Source: Eleginops maclovinus
Lineage: Eukaryota; Chordata; Actinopteri; Perciformes; Eleginopidae
NCBI RefSeq assembly: GCF_036324505.1
Contig: NC_086350.1
Span: forward strand, 20,455,032 to 20,519,031
DNA length: 64,000 nt
Direction of reading: 5' to 3'
Below are positions 52,920-63,225 of the stretch, in pieces. The stretch's first letter is position 1, and the number at the start of each line of letters is the position of its first letter. The position numbers and the translations under genes are program-made. The notes under the pieces are model-generated. The model was not told where the DNA came from, ran no database searches, and was given only the letters and a program-made list of their open reading frames with translations.

Positions 52920-55900
52920 ATGGAAACTACATCTAATAAATCAGGAAAAAGTGGAAGCAGCTTTCATTCATCTGCCTCATCAACCAATGCTTTACTTCGT
53001 GCACGAGCAAAAGCAGCAGCTACTAAAGTGCGTGCCGAATATGCTGAGCAAGAAGCCAAAGCTAGGATAGAAAAAGTGAAAAAAGAGACTGAGGCTGAAA
53101 CACTAGCCATCTGCCGTGAAGCAGCAGAAGCTGAAGCCGTAGCAGCTGTCTGGGAATCAGCAGTTTCAGGAAGCAACAATTATATTGTGCTGGATGAAAC
53201 AAATTCAACAGAACAAAGCAAACTTGAACGGACAAGTGAATACATCCAAACTCACTTCCATTCCACTAACTCCGTCCAACAAACAGCCATGAAGGCTAGT
53301 TCGCCACCAACTCAACCAATTACCTATGCCACTCTCAGTTATAGCCCGAACAACCCCTTTGTTTCACGCCATCAGCCGCCTGTTTTTTCATACGACAGCA
53401 CAAACAATGTGGATTTTACAGACTATGACTTAGACTATGCGCCACCAGCAGCCAAAGAGTCAGTCAGCCAGAATCCATTTACCCGAGAAGGTCCGCGGGT
53501 TATTCCCAAGACTCTTACCTCGCAGATCAGTGACTTGAATATTGGAGCTCCATCCTTCAACCCCCAGCCAACAAATACTCAAAGTATGCCTGCAACTGAA
53601 CACCTGGCACAATATTTAGCTCGGCGTGACCTAGTGAATACAAGTTTGTACGAGTTTGATGATAAACCTGAAAATTATCGTGCTTGGCTGTCATCATACA
53701 AAAATGCCACTCAAGGACTTGGTCTCACAGCCACTGAGGAATTGGACTTGATGACGCGATGGCTTGGAAAAGAGTCCAGCAACCAGGTGAAACGTCTCCG
53801 TGCAGTGCACATAGCAAGTCCACAAATAGCACTGGGGAAAGCTTGGGAACGTCTTCAGGAGTGTTATGCAGCCCCAGAGGTGATTGAAAAGGCCCTCTTT
53901 ACCCGACTGGATGCATTTCCCAGAGTCTCAGCCAAGGAAAATCTGAAGCTACGAGAGCTAGCTGACCTGCTTATGGAAGTGCAGTGTGCTAAAGAAGATG
54001 GCTACTTACCAGGCCTGTCCTACCTGGACACGACACGCGGAATTGAACCCATAGTGACCAAGCTGCCTTATGGACTCCAGGAAAAATGGATCTCGGCCGG
54101 TTCTAAGTATAAAGAAGCAAATGGAGGACGGTTCCCACCGTTTGATTACTTCACGAAACTCATATGCTATGAGGCCAAGAAGAGAAATGACCCTAGCTTT
54201 GCCTTTTTAAATACCACCACAATGTCATCTGTCAGAGCTGAAGGTGCCTTTCCTAAAACCTTCAAGAAACCCATTGCAGTTCACAAGATCAATGTCACTC
54301 CCACAGAGTCAAATGTCTCTAGTGATCCGAGTAAGATCTGCCCAATACATGCAAAACCCCACCCACTGAAGAAGTGCAAAGCCTTCAGAGCCGAAACTCT
54401 TGATGACAGAAAGGTATTTCTGAAAGAAAACGGAATCTGCTTTAAGTGCTGTAGCTCAACCAACCATATGGCAAAGGACTGCACTACAATTGTTAAGTGT
54501 TTTGAGTGTGACAGCACCCGACATATCTCAGCTATGCACCCAGGACCAGCACCGCACCTCACGACTCCTCTGACCTCGCCACAGCATGGCGGGGAGGGAG
54601 AAGAGGTAAACGACACCAGTGAGGTTAGCGCAAGCTGCACAGCAGTATGTGGTACAGGACAAGTCGGACGGTCATGCTCCAAGATATGCCTGGCAAGAGT
54701 GTACCAGAAAGACCACCCAGAGGAAGCCATCAAGGCCTACGTCGTGTTAGACGACCAAAGCAACCGATCGTTGGCCAAGTCCAGTTTCTTTGACAAGTTT
54801 GACATCCACACTAAGCCATATCCTTACCAACTGAAAACATGTTCTGGTATAGTAGACACTTTCGGCAGAAGGGCATCAGATTTTATCGTGGAGTCCCTCA
54901 ATGGAAAAGTTAGGATTCCCTTACCACCACTCACTGAGTGTAATGACTTACCTGATAATCGGTCTGAAATTCCCACACCAAATGCCGCTCTGCATCAGCC
55001 TCACCTGTCAAAGGTAGCAGAACACATCCCAAAGCTGGACCCCACTGCTGAAATCCTCCTGCTGCTAGGGAGAGACGCAATCAGAGCACACAAAGTAAGG
55101 GAACAAATAAATGGCCCCGCCAATGCACCCTTCGCACAACGCCTTGACTTAGGCTGGGTGCTGGTCGGAGAAGTCTGTCTAGGGAGCACACACAAGCCGA
55201 ACGTCAGTTCCTTCCGGACGGCCATGGTCGACTGTCATCGGCCCTCACTCTTCCAGCCATGCACAAGCCTTTTGCACATTAAAGAGGAACTTCACGACAG
55301 ACTGCCAGGAAACAGTGCCTTACCACCCAGAGCTAAGGAACACAGTCTGGGTCAAAATGTGTTTGACTGCACGGAACAGGACAATAAGCTAGCACCTTCA
55401 ATCGAAGATGAAACTTTCCTCAAAATGATGGACAAAGACGTCTACAGAAACGATTCACACAGCTGGGTTGCTCCATTGCCGTTCAGACTACCTAGGCAAC
55501 AGCTTCCCAACAACCGCGAGCAAGCACTCAAGCGGTTTGGCTCACTCCAACGCCAATTCAAAAGAAAGCCAGAAATGCAACAGCAATACGTGGAATTTAT
55601 GGGTAAACTGCTGAAAAACAACCATGCTGAGGTGGCACCAGAGCTAAGAGAAGAAGAGTGCTGGTATTTACCAAGCTTTGCCGTGTATCACCCACAGAAA
55701 CCCGATCAAATCAGGGTAGTGTTTGATTCAAGTGCCCAACAGTCTGGGATCTCCTTGAATAACGTGCTCTTGACTGGACCGGATCTGAACAACACCCTTC
55801 TAGGAGTGCTCATGCGGTTCCGAAAGGACAAGGTCGCTGTGATGGCAGACATTCAACAAATGTTTTACTGCTTCCTTGTGGACGAAAAGCACAGAAACTA

Positions 55901-58703
55901 CCTGCGATTCTTATGGTTCAAGGACAACAACGTAGCCAACGAGGTCATTGACTACAGAATGAAAGTTCATGTTTTCGGGAACAGCCCATCTCCTGCAGTG
56001 TCGATCTATGGGCTCAGAAGAGCCATCAGAGATGGCGCAGAAAAATATGGAACAGACACAGTCAACTTCGTCGAACGGCACTTTTATGTTGATGACGGCC
56101 TCTGTTCTGTCCCAACTGATGCAGAGGCTATTGGGCTGCTTCATAGGACTCAAGCCTCACTTGCTGAGTCTAACTTGAGGCTCCACAAATTTGTCTCAAA
56201 CAGTCAGGCTGTCTTGGAAGCCTTCCCAAGTGAGGACTGCGTACAAGCCAAAAGGGATGTAGACCTCAGTGGAGATGAGTCACCCACCCAACGCAGCTTG
56301 GGGCTCCTGTGGGAAATAGCAAGTGACACATTCACCTTCTCTGTGTCAACCGACACCAAACCATTCACCCGTCGAGGGGTTCTTTCAATGGTGAACAGTG
56401 TCTTCGACCCTTTAGGGTTTCTGGCTCCAGTTACGATCCAAGGCAGGGGCCTTCTCAGAGAGTTGAATTCTGAGACATCGGAGTGGGACACCCCATTGCC
56501 TGAAGATAAGTTAGGCAAGTGGGAAGCTTGGAGAAACTCGCTTCAAGACTTGAGGCACTTTCATATACCTAGGATGTACACAGGCATCTGCCCAGCCAAG
56601 GCTGAGCGAGTAGAACTCCACGTCTTTAGCGATGCATCTGTGAAGGCCATTGGTGCCGTAGCCTACCTGAAAGCCATCCAAGAAGACACAGTAGACGTGG
56701 GATTTGTCATGGCAAAAGCCAAACTTGCCCCTCAATCAGACCCGACCATTCCCAGACTTGAACTGTGTGCAGCAGTCTTAGCAGTGGAAATAGCTGAGCT
56801 GATTCAGGATGAACTGGATCTAAAGCTGGATGCCACAAAGTTCTACACTGATAGCAAAGTTGTCCTTGGATACATTTACAACCAGTCCAGACGGTTCTAT
56901 GTGTACGTCCATAATCGGGTCCAGCGTATACGCCAGTCTACCATCCCTGAACAATGGCACTACGTGAACACCGAAGACAATCCGGCTGACCTGGCGTCGC
57001 GGTCGGTCCCAGCAGCACACCTCACAAAGACAATGTGGTTCAACGGACCAACCTTCCTGCGCAAGCCCTCTGTTCAGCCAGACCCTGCCTCAGTCATACC
57101 TCAGTCATTCAGCATAGTCTCACCAGAGTCAGATGCAGAGGTCCGTCCAGCGGTGAAGAGCTACATTACTGATCTACAAGGGAAAGTTCTCAGCACAGAG
57201 CGCTTTGAAAGGTTCTCCACATTCGACACTCTCCAACGAGCCATCGCACTCCTTATTCATATAGGGAGATCCTTCAGCACTCCGACAGGCAAGTGCAAGG
57301 GATGGCATCACTGTGACTTACCTCGTTCAGTGGATGAGCTTTCCCAAGCAAGAGAAGTCATCATCGGAGCTGTTCAGAGGAATACCTTTGTGAAGGAATT
57401 TGAAGCTCTGGAGAGAGGAAAGCAAGTTCCGTTAAGCAGCTGCCTACGCTCTCTCAACCCAGTCTTACAGGATGACCTCCTCTGCCTTGGAGGCAGACTG
57501 AAGAATGCAGATGTGTCCATTGAACAAAAGAACCCTGTCATTCTCCCAAAAGAACACCATGTGTCCTTGCTTCTCACCAGATACCACCATGCCCAAGTAA
57601 AGCATCAGGGTCGCCAGTTAACAGAAGGTGCTGTACGAGCTGCTGGGCTCTGGATCCTGGGAGGCAAGCGGCTCGTTAACTCAACTATTCACAAGTGCAT
57701 CACCTGTCGCAGACTTAGAGGACGGATGCAGGAACAAAAAATGGCAGATTTGCCCACAGAACGCCTTACAACCTGCCCTCCCTTCACGTATGTGGGACTG
57801 GATGTCTTCGGACCCTGGCACGTCTCCACCAGACGCACCAGAGGGACACAACCTCAGAGCAAGTGCTGGGCCATACTATTCTGCTGCATGAGCTCCAGGG
57901 CAGTTCACATCGAGGTGATTACCTCAATGGACACCTCAAGCTGCATAAACGCATTGAGGCGTTTCTTTGCCATAAGAGGACCAGCCAAACAACTGAGGTC
58001 AGACTGCGGCACAAATTTCATTGGGGCTTGCAAAGAACTTGGGCTGAGTGCAGATCAACCAGACAGCACAGTGCAGAGGTATCTGCAACATCAAGGATGC
58101 TCCTGGGTGTTTAACCCGCCTCATGCCTCACACATGGGGGGTTCATGGGAGCGCCTCATTGGGTTAGCCCGAAGAATCCTGGATTCGACGCTCCGCGAAC
58201 ACAGCACTCGCCTAACTCATGATGTTCTGTGCACACTAATGGCAGAAGTGACAGCAATTCTGAACGCAAGACCACTAGTTCCAGTATCGAATGATCCCGA
58301 GAATCCATTCATCCTCACACCATCGATGCTGTTAACGCAGAAAGTGGGCGTCCCACCACCTCCAGGTGACTTCACAGGCAGAGACCTCCTCACGAAGCAG
58401 TGGAGACAAGTACAAGCATTATCCAACTTGTTCTGGAACCGTTGGAGACAAGTGTACCTGTCAACCTTACAAAGCCGCAAGAAATGGACAAGGTCCCACC
58501 AGAACCTGCAGGACGGTGACATCGTCCTCCTCAAAGACAACCAAGCTGCCCGCAACAACTGGCCTTTGGCAGTGGTCACAAAGGCTATTCCAGGAACAGA
58601 TGGAAGAGTCCGTAAGGTGGAACTAAAGACAGCAAACCAAGGCCAACCAAAGACTTACCTTAGACCAGTGACGGAAACGGTTTTGCTTCTTCATAAGAAC
58701 TGA
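52920..58703 (+). CDS. BEL/Pao gag-pol polyprotein
   Basis: 1,927 residues in one frame. In order: a charged Ala/Glu coiled coil (about 28-80); a gag region of DUF1759 type (about 225-450); a zinc knuckle CFKCCSSTNHMAKDC at 507-521 and a second CFECDSTRHISAMH at 527-540; a Pao-type aspartic protease with VVLDDQSNRS (608-617); reverse transcriptase with D977 (MADIQQMF) and YVDD at 1056-1059; RNase H starting at FSDAS (D1238) with later IPRLELCAA, TDSK and NPADLASR; an integrase zinc-binding domain (HH...C1593, C1596); an integrase core with D1628, D1695 and E1744; and a C-terminal DUF5641-like domain (about 1815-1920). All catalytic motifs look intact. The first knuckle has five rather than four residues between its second Cys and the His. 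The ATG is the first in the frame, 40 bp after the LTR. Products would assemble particles, copy the RNA and integrate it. Confidence 0.97.
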   Translation: METTSNKSGKSGSSFHSSASSTNALLRARAKAAATKVRAEYAEQEAKARIEKVKKETEAETLAICREAAEAEAVAAVWESAVSGSNNYIVLDETNSTEQSKLERTSEYIQTHFHSTNSVQQTAMKASSPPTQPITYATLSYSPNNPFVSRHQPPVFSYDSTNNVDFTDYDLDYAPPAAKESVSQNPFTREGPRVIPKTLTSQISDLNIGAPSFNPQPTNTQSMPATEHLAQYLARRDLVNTSLYEFDDKPENYRAWLSSYKNATQGLGLTATEELDLMTRWLGKESSNQVKRLRAVHIASPQIALGKAWERLQECYAAPEVIEKALFTRLDAFPRVSAKENLKLRELADLLMEVQCAKEDGYLPGLSYLDTTRGIEPIVTKLPYGLQEKWISAGSKYKEANGGRFPPFDYFTKLICYEAKKRNDPSFAFLNTTTMSSVRAEGAFPKTFKKPIAVHKINVTPTESNVSSDPSKICPIHAKPHPLKKCKAFRAETLDDRKVFLKENGICFKCCSSTNHMAKDCTTIVKCFECDSTRHISAMHPGPAPHLTTPLTSPQHGGEGEEVNDTSEVSASCTAVCGTGQVGRSCSKICLARVYQKDHPEEAIKAYVVLDDQSNRSLAKSSFFDKFDIHTKPYPYQLKTCSGIVDTFGRRASDFIVESLNGKVRIPLPPLTECNDLPDNRSEIPTPNAALHQPHLSKVAEHIPKLDPTAEILLLLGRDAIRAHKVREQINGPANAPFAQRLDLGWVLVGEVCLGSTHKPNVSSFRTAMVDCHRPSLFQPCTSLLHIKEELHDRLPGNSALPPRAKEHSLGQNVFDCTEQDNKLAPSIEDETFLKMMDKDVYRNDSHSWVAPLPFRLPRQQLPNNREQALKRFGSLQRQFKRKPEMQQQYVEFMGKLLKNNHAEVAPELREEECWYLPSFAVYHPQKPDQIRVVFDSSAQQSGISLNNVLLTGPDLNNTLLGVLMRFRKDKVAVMADIQQMFYCFLVDEKHRNYLRFLWFKDNNVANEVIDYRMKVHVFGNSPSPAVSIYGLRRAIRDGAEKYGTDTVNFVERHFYVDDGLCSVPTDAEAIGLLHRTQASLAESNLRLHKFVSNSQAVLEAFPSEDCVQAKRDVDLSGDESPTQRSLGLLWEIASDTFTFSVSTDTKPFTRRGVLSMVNSVFDPLGFLAPVTIQGRGLLRELNSETSEWDTPLPEDKLGKWEAWRNSLQDLRHFHIPRMYTGICPAKAERVELHVFSDASVKAIGAVAYLKAIQEDTVDVGFVMAKAKLAPQSDPTIPRLELCAAVLAVEIAELIQDELDLKLDATKFYTDSKVVLGYIYNQSRRFYVYVHNRVQRIRQSTIPEQWHYVNTEDNPADLASRSVPAAHLTKTMWFNGPTFLRKPSVQPDPASVIPQSFSIVSPESDAEVRPAVKSYITDLQGKVLSTERFERFSTFDTLQRAIALLIHIGRSFSTPTGKCKGWHHCDLPRSVDELSQAREVIIGAVQRNTFVKEFEALERGKQVPLSSCLRSLNPVLQDDLLCLGGRLKNADVSIEQKNPVILPKEHHVSLLLTRYHHAQVKHQGRQLTEGAVRAAGLWILGGKRLVNSTIHKCITCRRLRGRMQEQKMADLPTERLTTCPPFTYVGLDVFGPWHVSTRRTRGTQPQSKCWAILFCCMSSRAVHIEVITSMDTSSCINALRRFFAIRGPAKQLRSDCGTNFIGACKELGLSADQPDSTVQRYLQHQGCSWVFNPPHASHMGGSWERLIGLARRILDSTLREHSTRLTHDVLCTLMAEVTAILNARPLVPVSNDPENPFILTPSMLLTQKVGVPPPPGDFTGRDLLTKQWRQVQALSNLFWNRWRQVYLSTLQSRKKWTRSHQNLQDGDIVLLKDNQAARNNWPLAVVTKAIPGTDGRVRKVELKTANQGQPKTYLRPVTETVLLLHKN

Positions 58704-58778
58704 TGTTTCAGTTGTAGATCTTAGTTGAATGTAATGTTCATGCTAGTATAGTGACCTCACAGTGGTCACAGCGAGGAG

Positions 58779-59300
58779 TGTGTCGCCATTAGGGCGATAT
58801 ATTTTGACTTTTATTTTGACACATTGAGAAAGAATACAAACTTTTACTTTGATACAATTTCCTGCAACTTCCTTACCACTTCCTGCCTTGTCATCAGTTA
58901 CTTCCCACTCAGTTCCTATCTGTTGAAAACAGTTAATACTTAAGAATTCCTGACCGTGAAAGATGCTAGAAGCAAAGTCGTAAGTAAAACTCATTGTTAA
59001 GTTAAATAATTGATAGATTAAGTTAAGTTTAAAGTTGAAAGAGAAGGTAATAATAGTCTTAAAAGATCGTTTTTATTTACATGTATTTACAAGGATATTT
59101 CATAAGACTTCATGTGAAGCTGAACTTTATGTTAAAAAATGTCAAACTTTGTTTTGTTGCAGTTTTCACTCTGCCATGTAATGCTGGAATCTTCAGTAAA
59201 CAACAGTGAAATGTTAACTACGACACAGACTCCTGGTTATTGCATCAGAGTTTAACTTGTTGGATAGCTTCAGTTGTTACACTGCAGTGAAGACAACACA
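58779..59300 (+). repeat. Right LTR of BEL/Pao element
   Basis: 522 bp, identical to the left LTR except for one T/C difference at 58865, followed by GTAAT at 59301-59305. Confidence 0.96.
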
Positions 59301-59348
59301 GTAATCATGTTATCAAATTAATGTATTGGGCAGTTGGATATATTTTAC

Positions 59349-59531
59349 CTTGATGACAGACAGCATGCCCTCGTTGTTGTCCGGGTTGGTTTGGATTTCA
59401 AAGCTCAGTGTCGGATCTCCATTAACTATAGAGTAGATCGCTCTCCCTGCCCCCGTGTCTGGGTCATCTCTATCGTCTACTGTCAGGTTCACCACGACAC
59501 CGGTCGAGCCCTCGTACACATACGCCTCAAA
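59349..59531 (-). CDS. cdh13: cdh13 exon: start of EC3 (61 codons)
   Basis: The exon is bounded by a polypyrimidine-AG acceptor (AG at 59533-59532) and a GTAAAA donor (GT at 59348-59347). It is exactly 183 bp, phase 0 at both ends. The translation runs from [16 protein letters not shown] through a calcium-site stretch [11 protein letters not shown] to [19 protein letters not shown]. This matches the region of T-cadherin just after the DKNDHSPKF linker, i.e. the beginning of a cadherin repeat. The open frame continues past both splice sites, so splice signals and similarity set the limits. The exon before it (EC2/EC3 linker) was not found in 59532-64000. Confidence 0.93.
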
Positions 59532-61713
59532 CTGTTAGAAGAGACAGACCAAACCATTAGTGAACATGAAGAACTAAGGATACTGGAATCTATGGACCAT
59601 AACAGACACATCAGACAGAAGATGACAGTATAGATAAAAGTATTTTTATTAGGTGTACATTTAGGTAACTCGTGTAATTTAAGACAAGATTTGAATAAAG
59701 AGGCAGCACAAAACAAATCTAAGTTAAAAGAAAGAAACAAGTGAATGAGAACAGGAATCGAGGCAACGGTGTCCGAATGAGTTGAAATTGTTATTGAACT
59801 CGAGAGAAAAAATTGTGCGATCCATCTGGGTACTTTCCCTTCACGTCATGGCCTCGCCCCTTTTTGGGTGAAAACTTTCACTGTTATTTGACTGGCAGTA
59901 AATACAAACTCTTTTCAACTAATTTTTCCAAAATGACATGTAAATATTTAAAATACCGTGCTTTTTATTACCTAAAATAAGCTGGGCAGACAGGCAACAC
60001 TTACATAACATGAACATGTATTGGTCTGACCGGGTCCCATTGATTGTGCTTTTTTTCATCTCTGTGGATGACCTGAAGCCACATGTCATTTTTTGTAGGT
60101 TAAGTATAGAAAATCAAAACTTTAAATTATTTTTGCAGCAGCTTTAATGCATGATAAAACAATGTTTTCCACTTGGCAGCATTTCTTTGTTTACACTGGA
60201 AAGTGGGCAGTCCGTAATTTCGCCAGACCGTGCCGTATTGCTGCTCTCATCTATGCCCTTGCAAAAGAATTAACACATATGGCGGAAGTGGAGGGAATAA
60301 GCTGAGATAAACGACCAATGCCAGTCTCACGCCGTCAGTCCTCATCTGGTGAGTCTCAATAACTAACTGAATGTATGGACAAACAGCCCACATGACTATT
60401 AGTGTGCTCCATTGTGTATTCTTTCCACTGCATCTCGTTTATCTCATTATTTATCTAGTGTCAATCACTGCCCACATCTCTGCTCATGTTGGCAGCGGGC
60501 CTCAATCAGATTCCTATCCATGCCTTTTGCCAGCAAGGCTCTCACTAAAGACTACATCCTAAACAGGGGTACCTTAAAGAAGCTCCATACAGGCAGAAGC
60601 AATTCTGTGTGTGTGTGTACGTGTGTGTGTGGCAGAACCATTATGGTGTCAGAGCTTACAGTGTAATCTTTCAGACACAGAACACTCTGTTTAAGGATAG
60701 CGCTGGTCCAGCCTAGATTACTGCATCTCCTGTCAGCCCAAGGTATTGTTGTTTCACAGATTACCCTCTTACCGCCTTACACAGCCTGGCTCCATGCATT
60801 TATCCGAAGAGACACACACATTGATTTCTACTCTTTCCTTTCTTTTCTCCCTTTTTTATTCATCCAAAGCTTGTTTAAAAAAAAACATTCAACCACTTGC
60901 AGTCATTTAGGGCACAGAAACATAATGTTCTTTAAAGAAAAAGGTTGTGTTTGTGCCCACACAAGCATTGTTGGCCCTTTTGTCCTGCAATCCTGGCATT
61001 GTGGTACAAAAGCATCATGTGAAAATTAGGAGGCTGTTGGAAACATAAAAAAAGCCCAGTGCATTTCTTAAACAATTGGAATGTACTGCCTTGCCAGAAC
61101 TCTGAAGCAGTAAAATACATTTTACAAACATTACCTACCTACTGAATGTACTCAACATCACAAGCACTTTGACCAGAGACAGATGCACTTCATTGGCATT
61201 GCTATGCTCATCCTCCTCCTCTAGACTCTCCTTCCCTCGCAAAAACACAAATATAGTACCAAGACACATGTGGTCAGATTGGGTTTAATCATGTGGGGCA
61301 GTCATACGGTTGGAGAAAGTGCTGTATTCTGTGTGATGTGGCCACTGGGCTCCTGCCCTGCAGCTGATAAGGCCCCAATTCCACCTGGAGCACAAAGCAA
61401 GCAGTCACCTGAAATACTAGAAGGAAATGACTAACTACGACGCAGAGCTCCTAGACTGAAATGACTTAAACACATTAAGAGGAAGAGGGGAGAGATGGCC
61501 AAAGAAGGGAATGAAAAGGACTGCCTTCAAGTTTGCTTTTATCTAAGTGTGGAAATGCGTGTGGGGGTTTGTTTGTGTGTTTTTGTGTTGGCTGTTTCCT
61601 ATCTGAGACTCAGAGACGTAGACAGAGAGCCAATTACAGTAGTGGCTCTTTGTGTGCTACAGTCTCAAAAAAAGATGACCAGGGCAAGGCACGCCAAGAG
61701 GTAAAAACAGTAT

Positions 61714-61714
61714 C

Positions 61715-61759
<45 letters not shown>

Positions 61760-61785
61760 CCCTGACACACAGACAGACGCATGCA

Positions 61786-61854
<69 letters not shown>
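61714..61854. repeat. Compound microsatellite (ACAG)n-(AC)n
   Basis: About 11 CAGA/ACAG units (61714-61758), a short mixed segment, then about 32 CA units (61790-61854). It has the same architecture as the 2.3-kb locus but on the opposite strand. Confidence 0.97.
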
Positions 61855-61858
<4 letters not shown>

Positions 61859-62956
61859 GCCATAAATCACAGAGCCCCCCACTTTAGACATTTAAGATTT
61901 CAAGGAGTAAAACTACAGTGTGTCATTGATTTTCTGTTTCCCATCTCCTCTTAAGCCTCACTTTTTCAATAATCTGTCCCATAAATCTTCAAGGTAATGT
62001 CATGCTGCCAGAATATAATTGGGTGATGGTCCTCTGAGGCACAACAACTTAAAGGAAGAAAAGATAAATAAATGGATAATGTCAAGTTTCAGTTGACAGT
62101 TTCGGCACTGTCATTTTTGTTTCCGCTTTTAATACCAATCATTGATGGCGGCTCTTGTTTGTTTGTTTTCTCATATGTCTGTTACATGTTGTGTGTGAAC
62201 TAACATGACTTCTATGTAAGTTCACACATAGAGCACACAATGCTTCAGCAACGGTGTGCTAACAAATATCTCTGTTCTTAAAACTAAATGCTTTTAAAAG
62301 ACATTTTGTTGTTTAAAAAATAAAGTGAAATTATTTCGGTCTATTTTTTTGATTGTGTTTCAGAGCATCCATTCTTTGCCAGAATTTCATTTTTGTTTTA
62401 CATATGTCTTGTACAAAAAGACTAGACTGAATTACCAATGATTTGACATAGGAAACAGCGAATACAAACCTTATCACAAAACCGACAAAAAAATATTGAT
62501 GTTTTGATACTGTTCAGATCTCAATGGAAAACAGCAGGTCCATTCTTGAAGGCACAACAAGAACAATTTTCCTAAAAAACACCAATCTCCATACTTTAAA
62601 CTCAATCCTCATTTTTGACATACCACGTGTGGATGTCTGTATCTGTTAAAACTCTGCAGCCCACTGCCTGGGTTTTATCTTTTTCATTTTGCTGTGTTTA
62701 GGATGTCTCTGGGTGTTTCTCTGCCCCTCGCTCTGCCTCCAGCTGTCACTCATCTGCCTTTTCTCCCCGAGGCTCAGTTCTGCCCTGGATGACACTGTAA
62801 TCGGTGTCGTCTAAAACTGAATCCACTCAATTCACCTGTCTAGACAAAAGTATTATGACCAATAGCTATCAAGACAGAAGATCGCTATACTTGCGCCGCA
62901 GCCAACTTTGAATGTTGTGTTTGTAAACCAAAACGGATAAATCCTTCTCGTTCTAC

Positions 62957-63000
62957 ATGGATCACATACGTTTTTGCATACAAAAAAGTATGTGATCCAT
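62957..63000. repeat. Inverted repeat, 13-bp arms, 18-nt loop
   Basis: ATGGATCACATAC (62957-62969) is matched exactly by GTATGTGATCCAT (62988-63000). Confidence 0.95.
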
Positions 63001-63184
63001 ATCCATGGTCGAATATATGACGCATTTTATACTGTCTGTAATATTTAAATAGTATACAGCTGACCTTTTTGATCTGCCTCAAACATAAGATTGCATTCAT
63101 ATTAATCCATATCTGTAACCTCACAGGTCAAATAGCTAGGGTTTTACACAACTATATTAATCAGCTAATAGGAAGTCAGAGTCC

Positions 63185-63225
63185 CACCTCCTCACCTCTC
63201 TTTGAAAAGGCGAGGTGAGGAGGTG
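63185..63225. repeat. Inverted repeat, 14-bp arms, 13-nt loop
   Basis: CACCTCCTCACCTC (63185-63198) pairs exactly with GAGGTGAGGAGGTG (63212-63225). A further GATGAGGAGGTG copy follows at 63227-63238, so the right arm is partly duplicated. Confidence 0.95.

Larger units (their letters stand above)
52358..59300 (+). mobile_element. Full-length BEL/Pao LTR retrotransposon (6,943 bp)
   Basis: Two 522-bp LTRs (52358-52879 and 58779-59300, TGTGTCGCC...CAACACA) differ at a single position by my reading (T at 52444, C at 58865). A 5-bp GTAAT duplication flanks the element. One uninterrupted 1,927-codon gag-pol frame fills the interior. A short purine stretch (GCGAGGAG) precedes the right LTR; I could not assign a primer-binding site after the left LTR. 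No envelope-like frame exists. It is inserted antisense to cdh13 in the intron between two EC3 exons. Near-identical LTRs and an intact frame imply a recent, possibly still mobile copy. Confidence 0.97.

Noticed and set aside
54281..58579. Antisense and out-of-frame open frames (up to 150 codons)
   Set aside because: Shadows of the BEL/Pao polyprotein.
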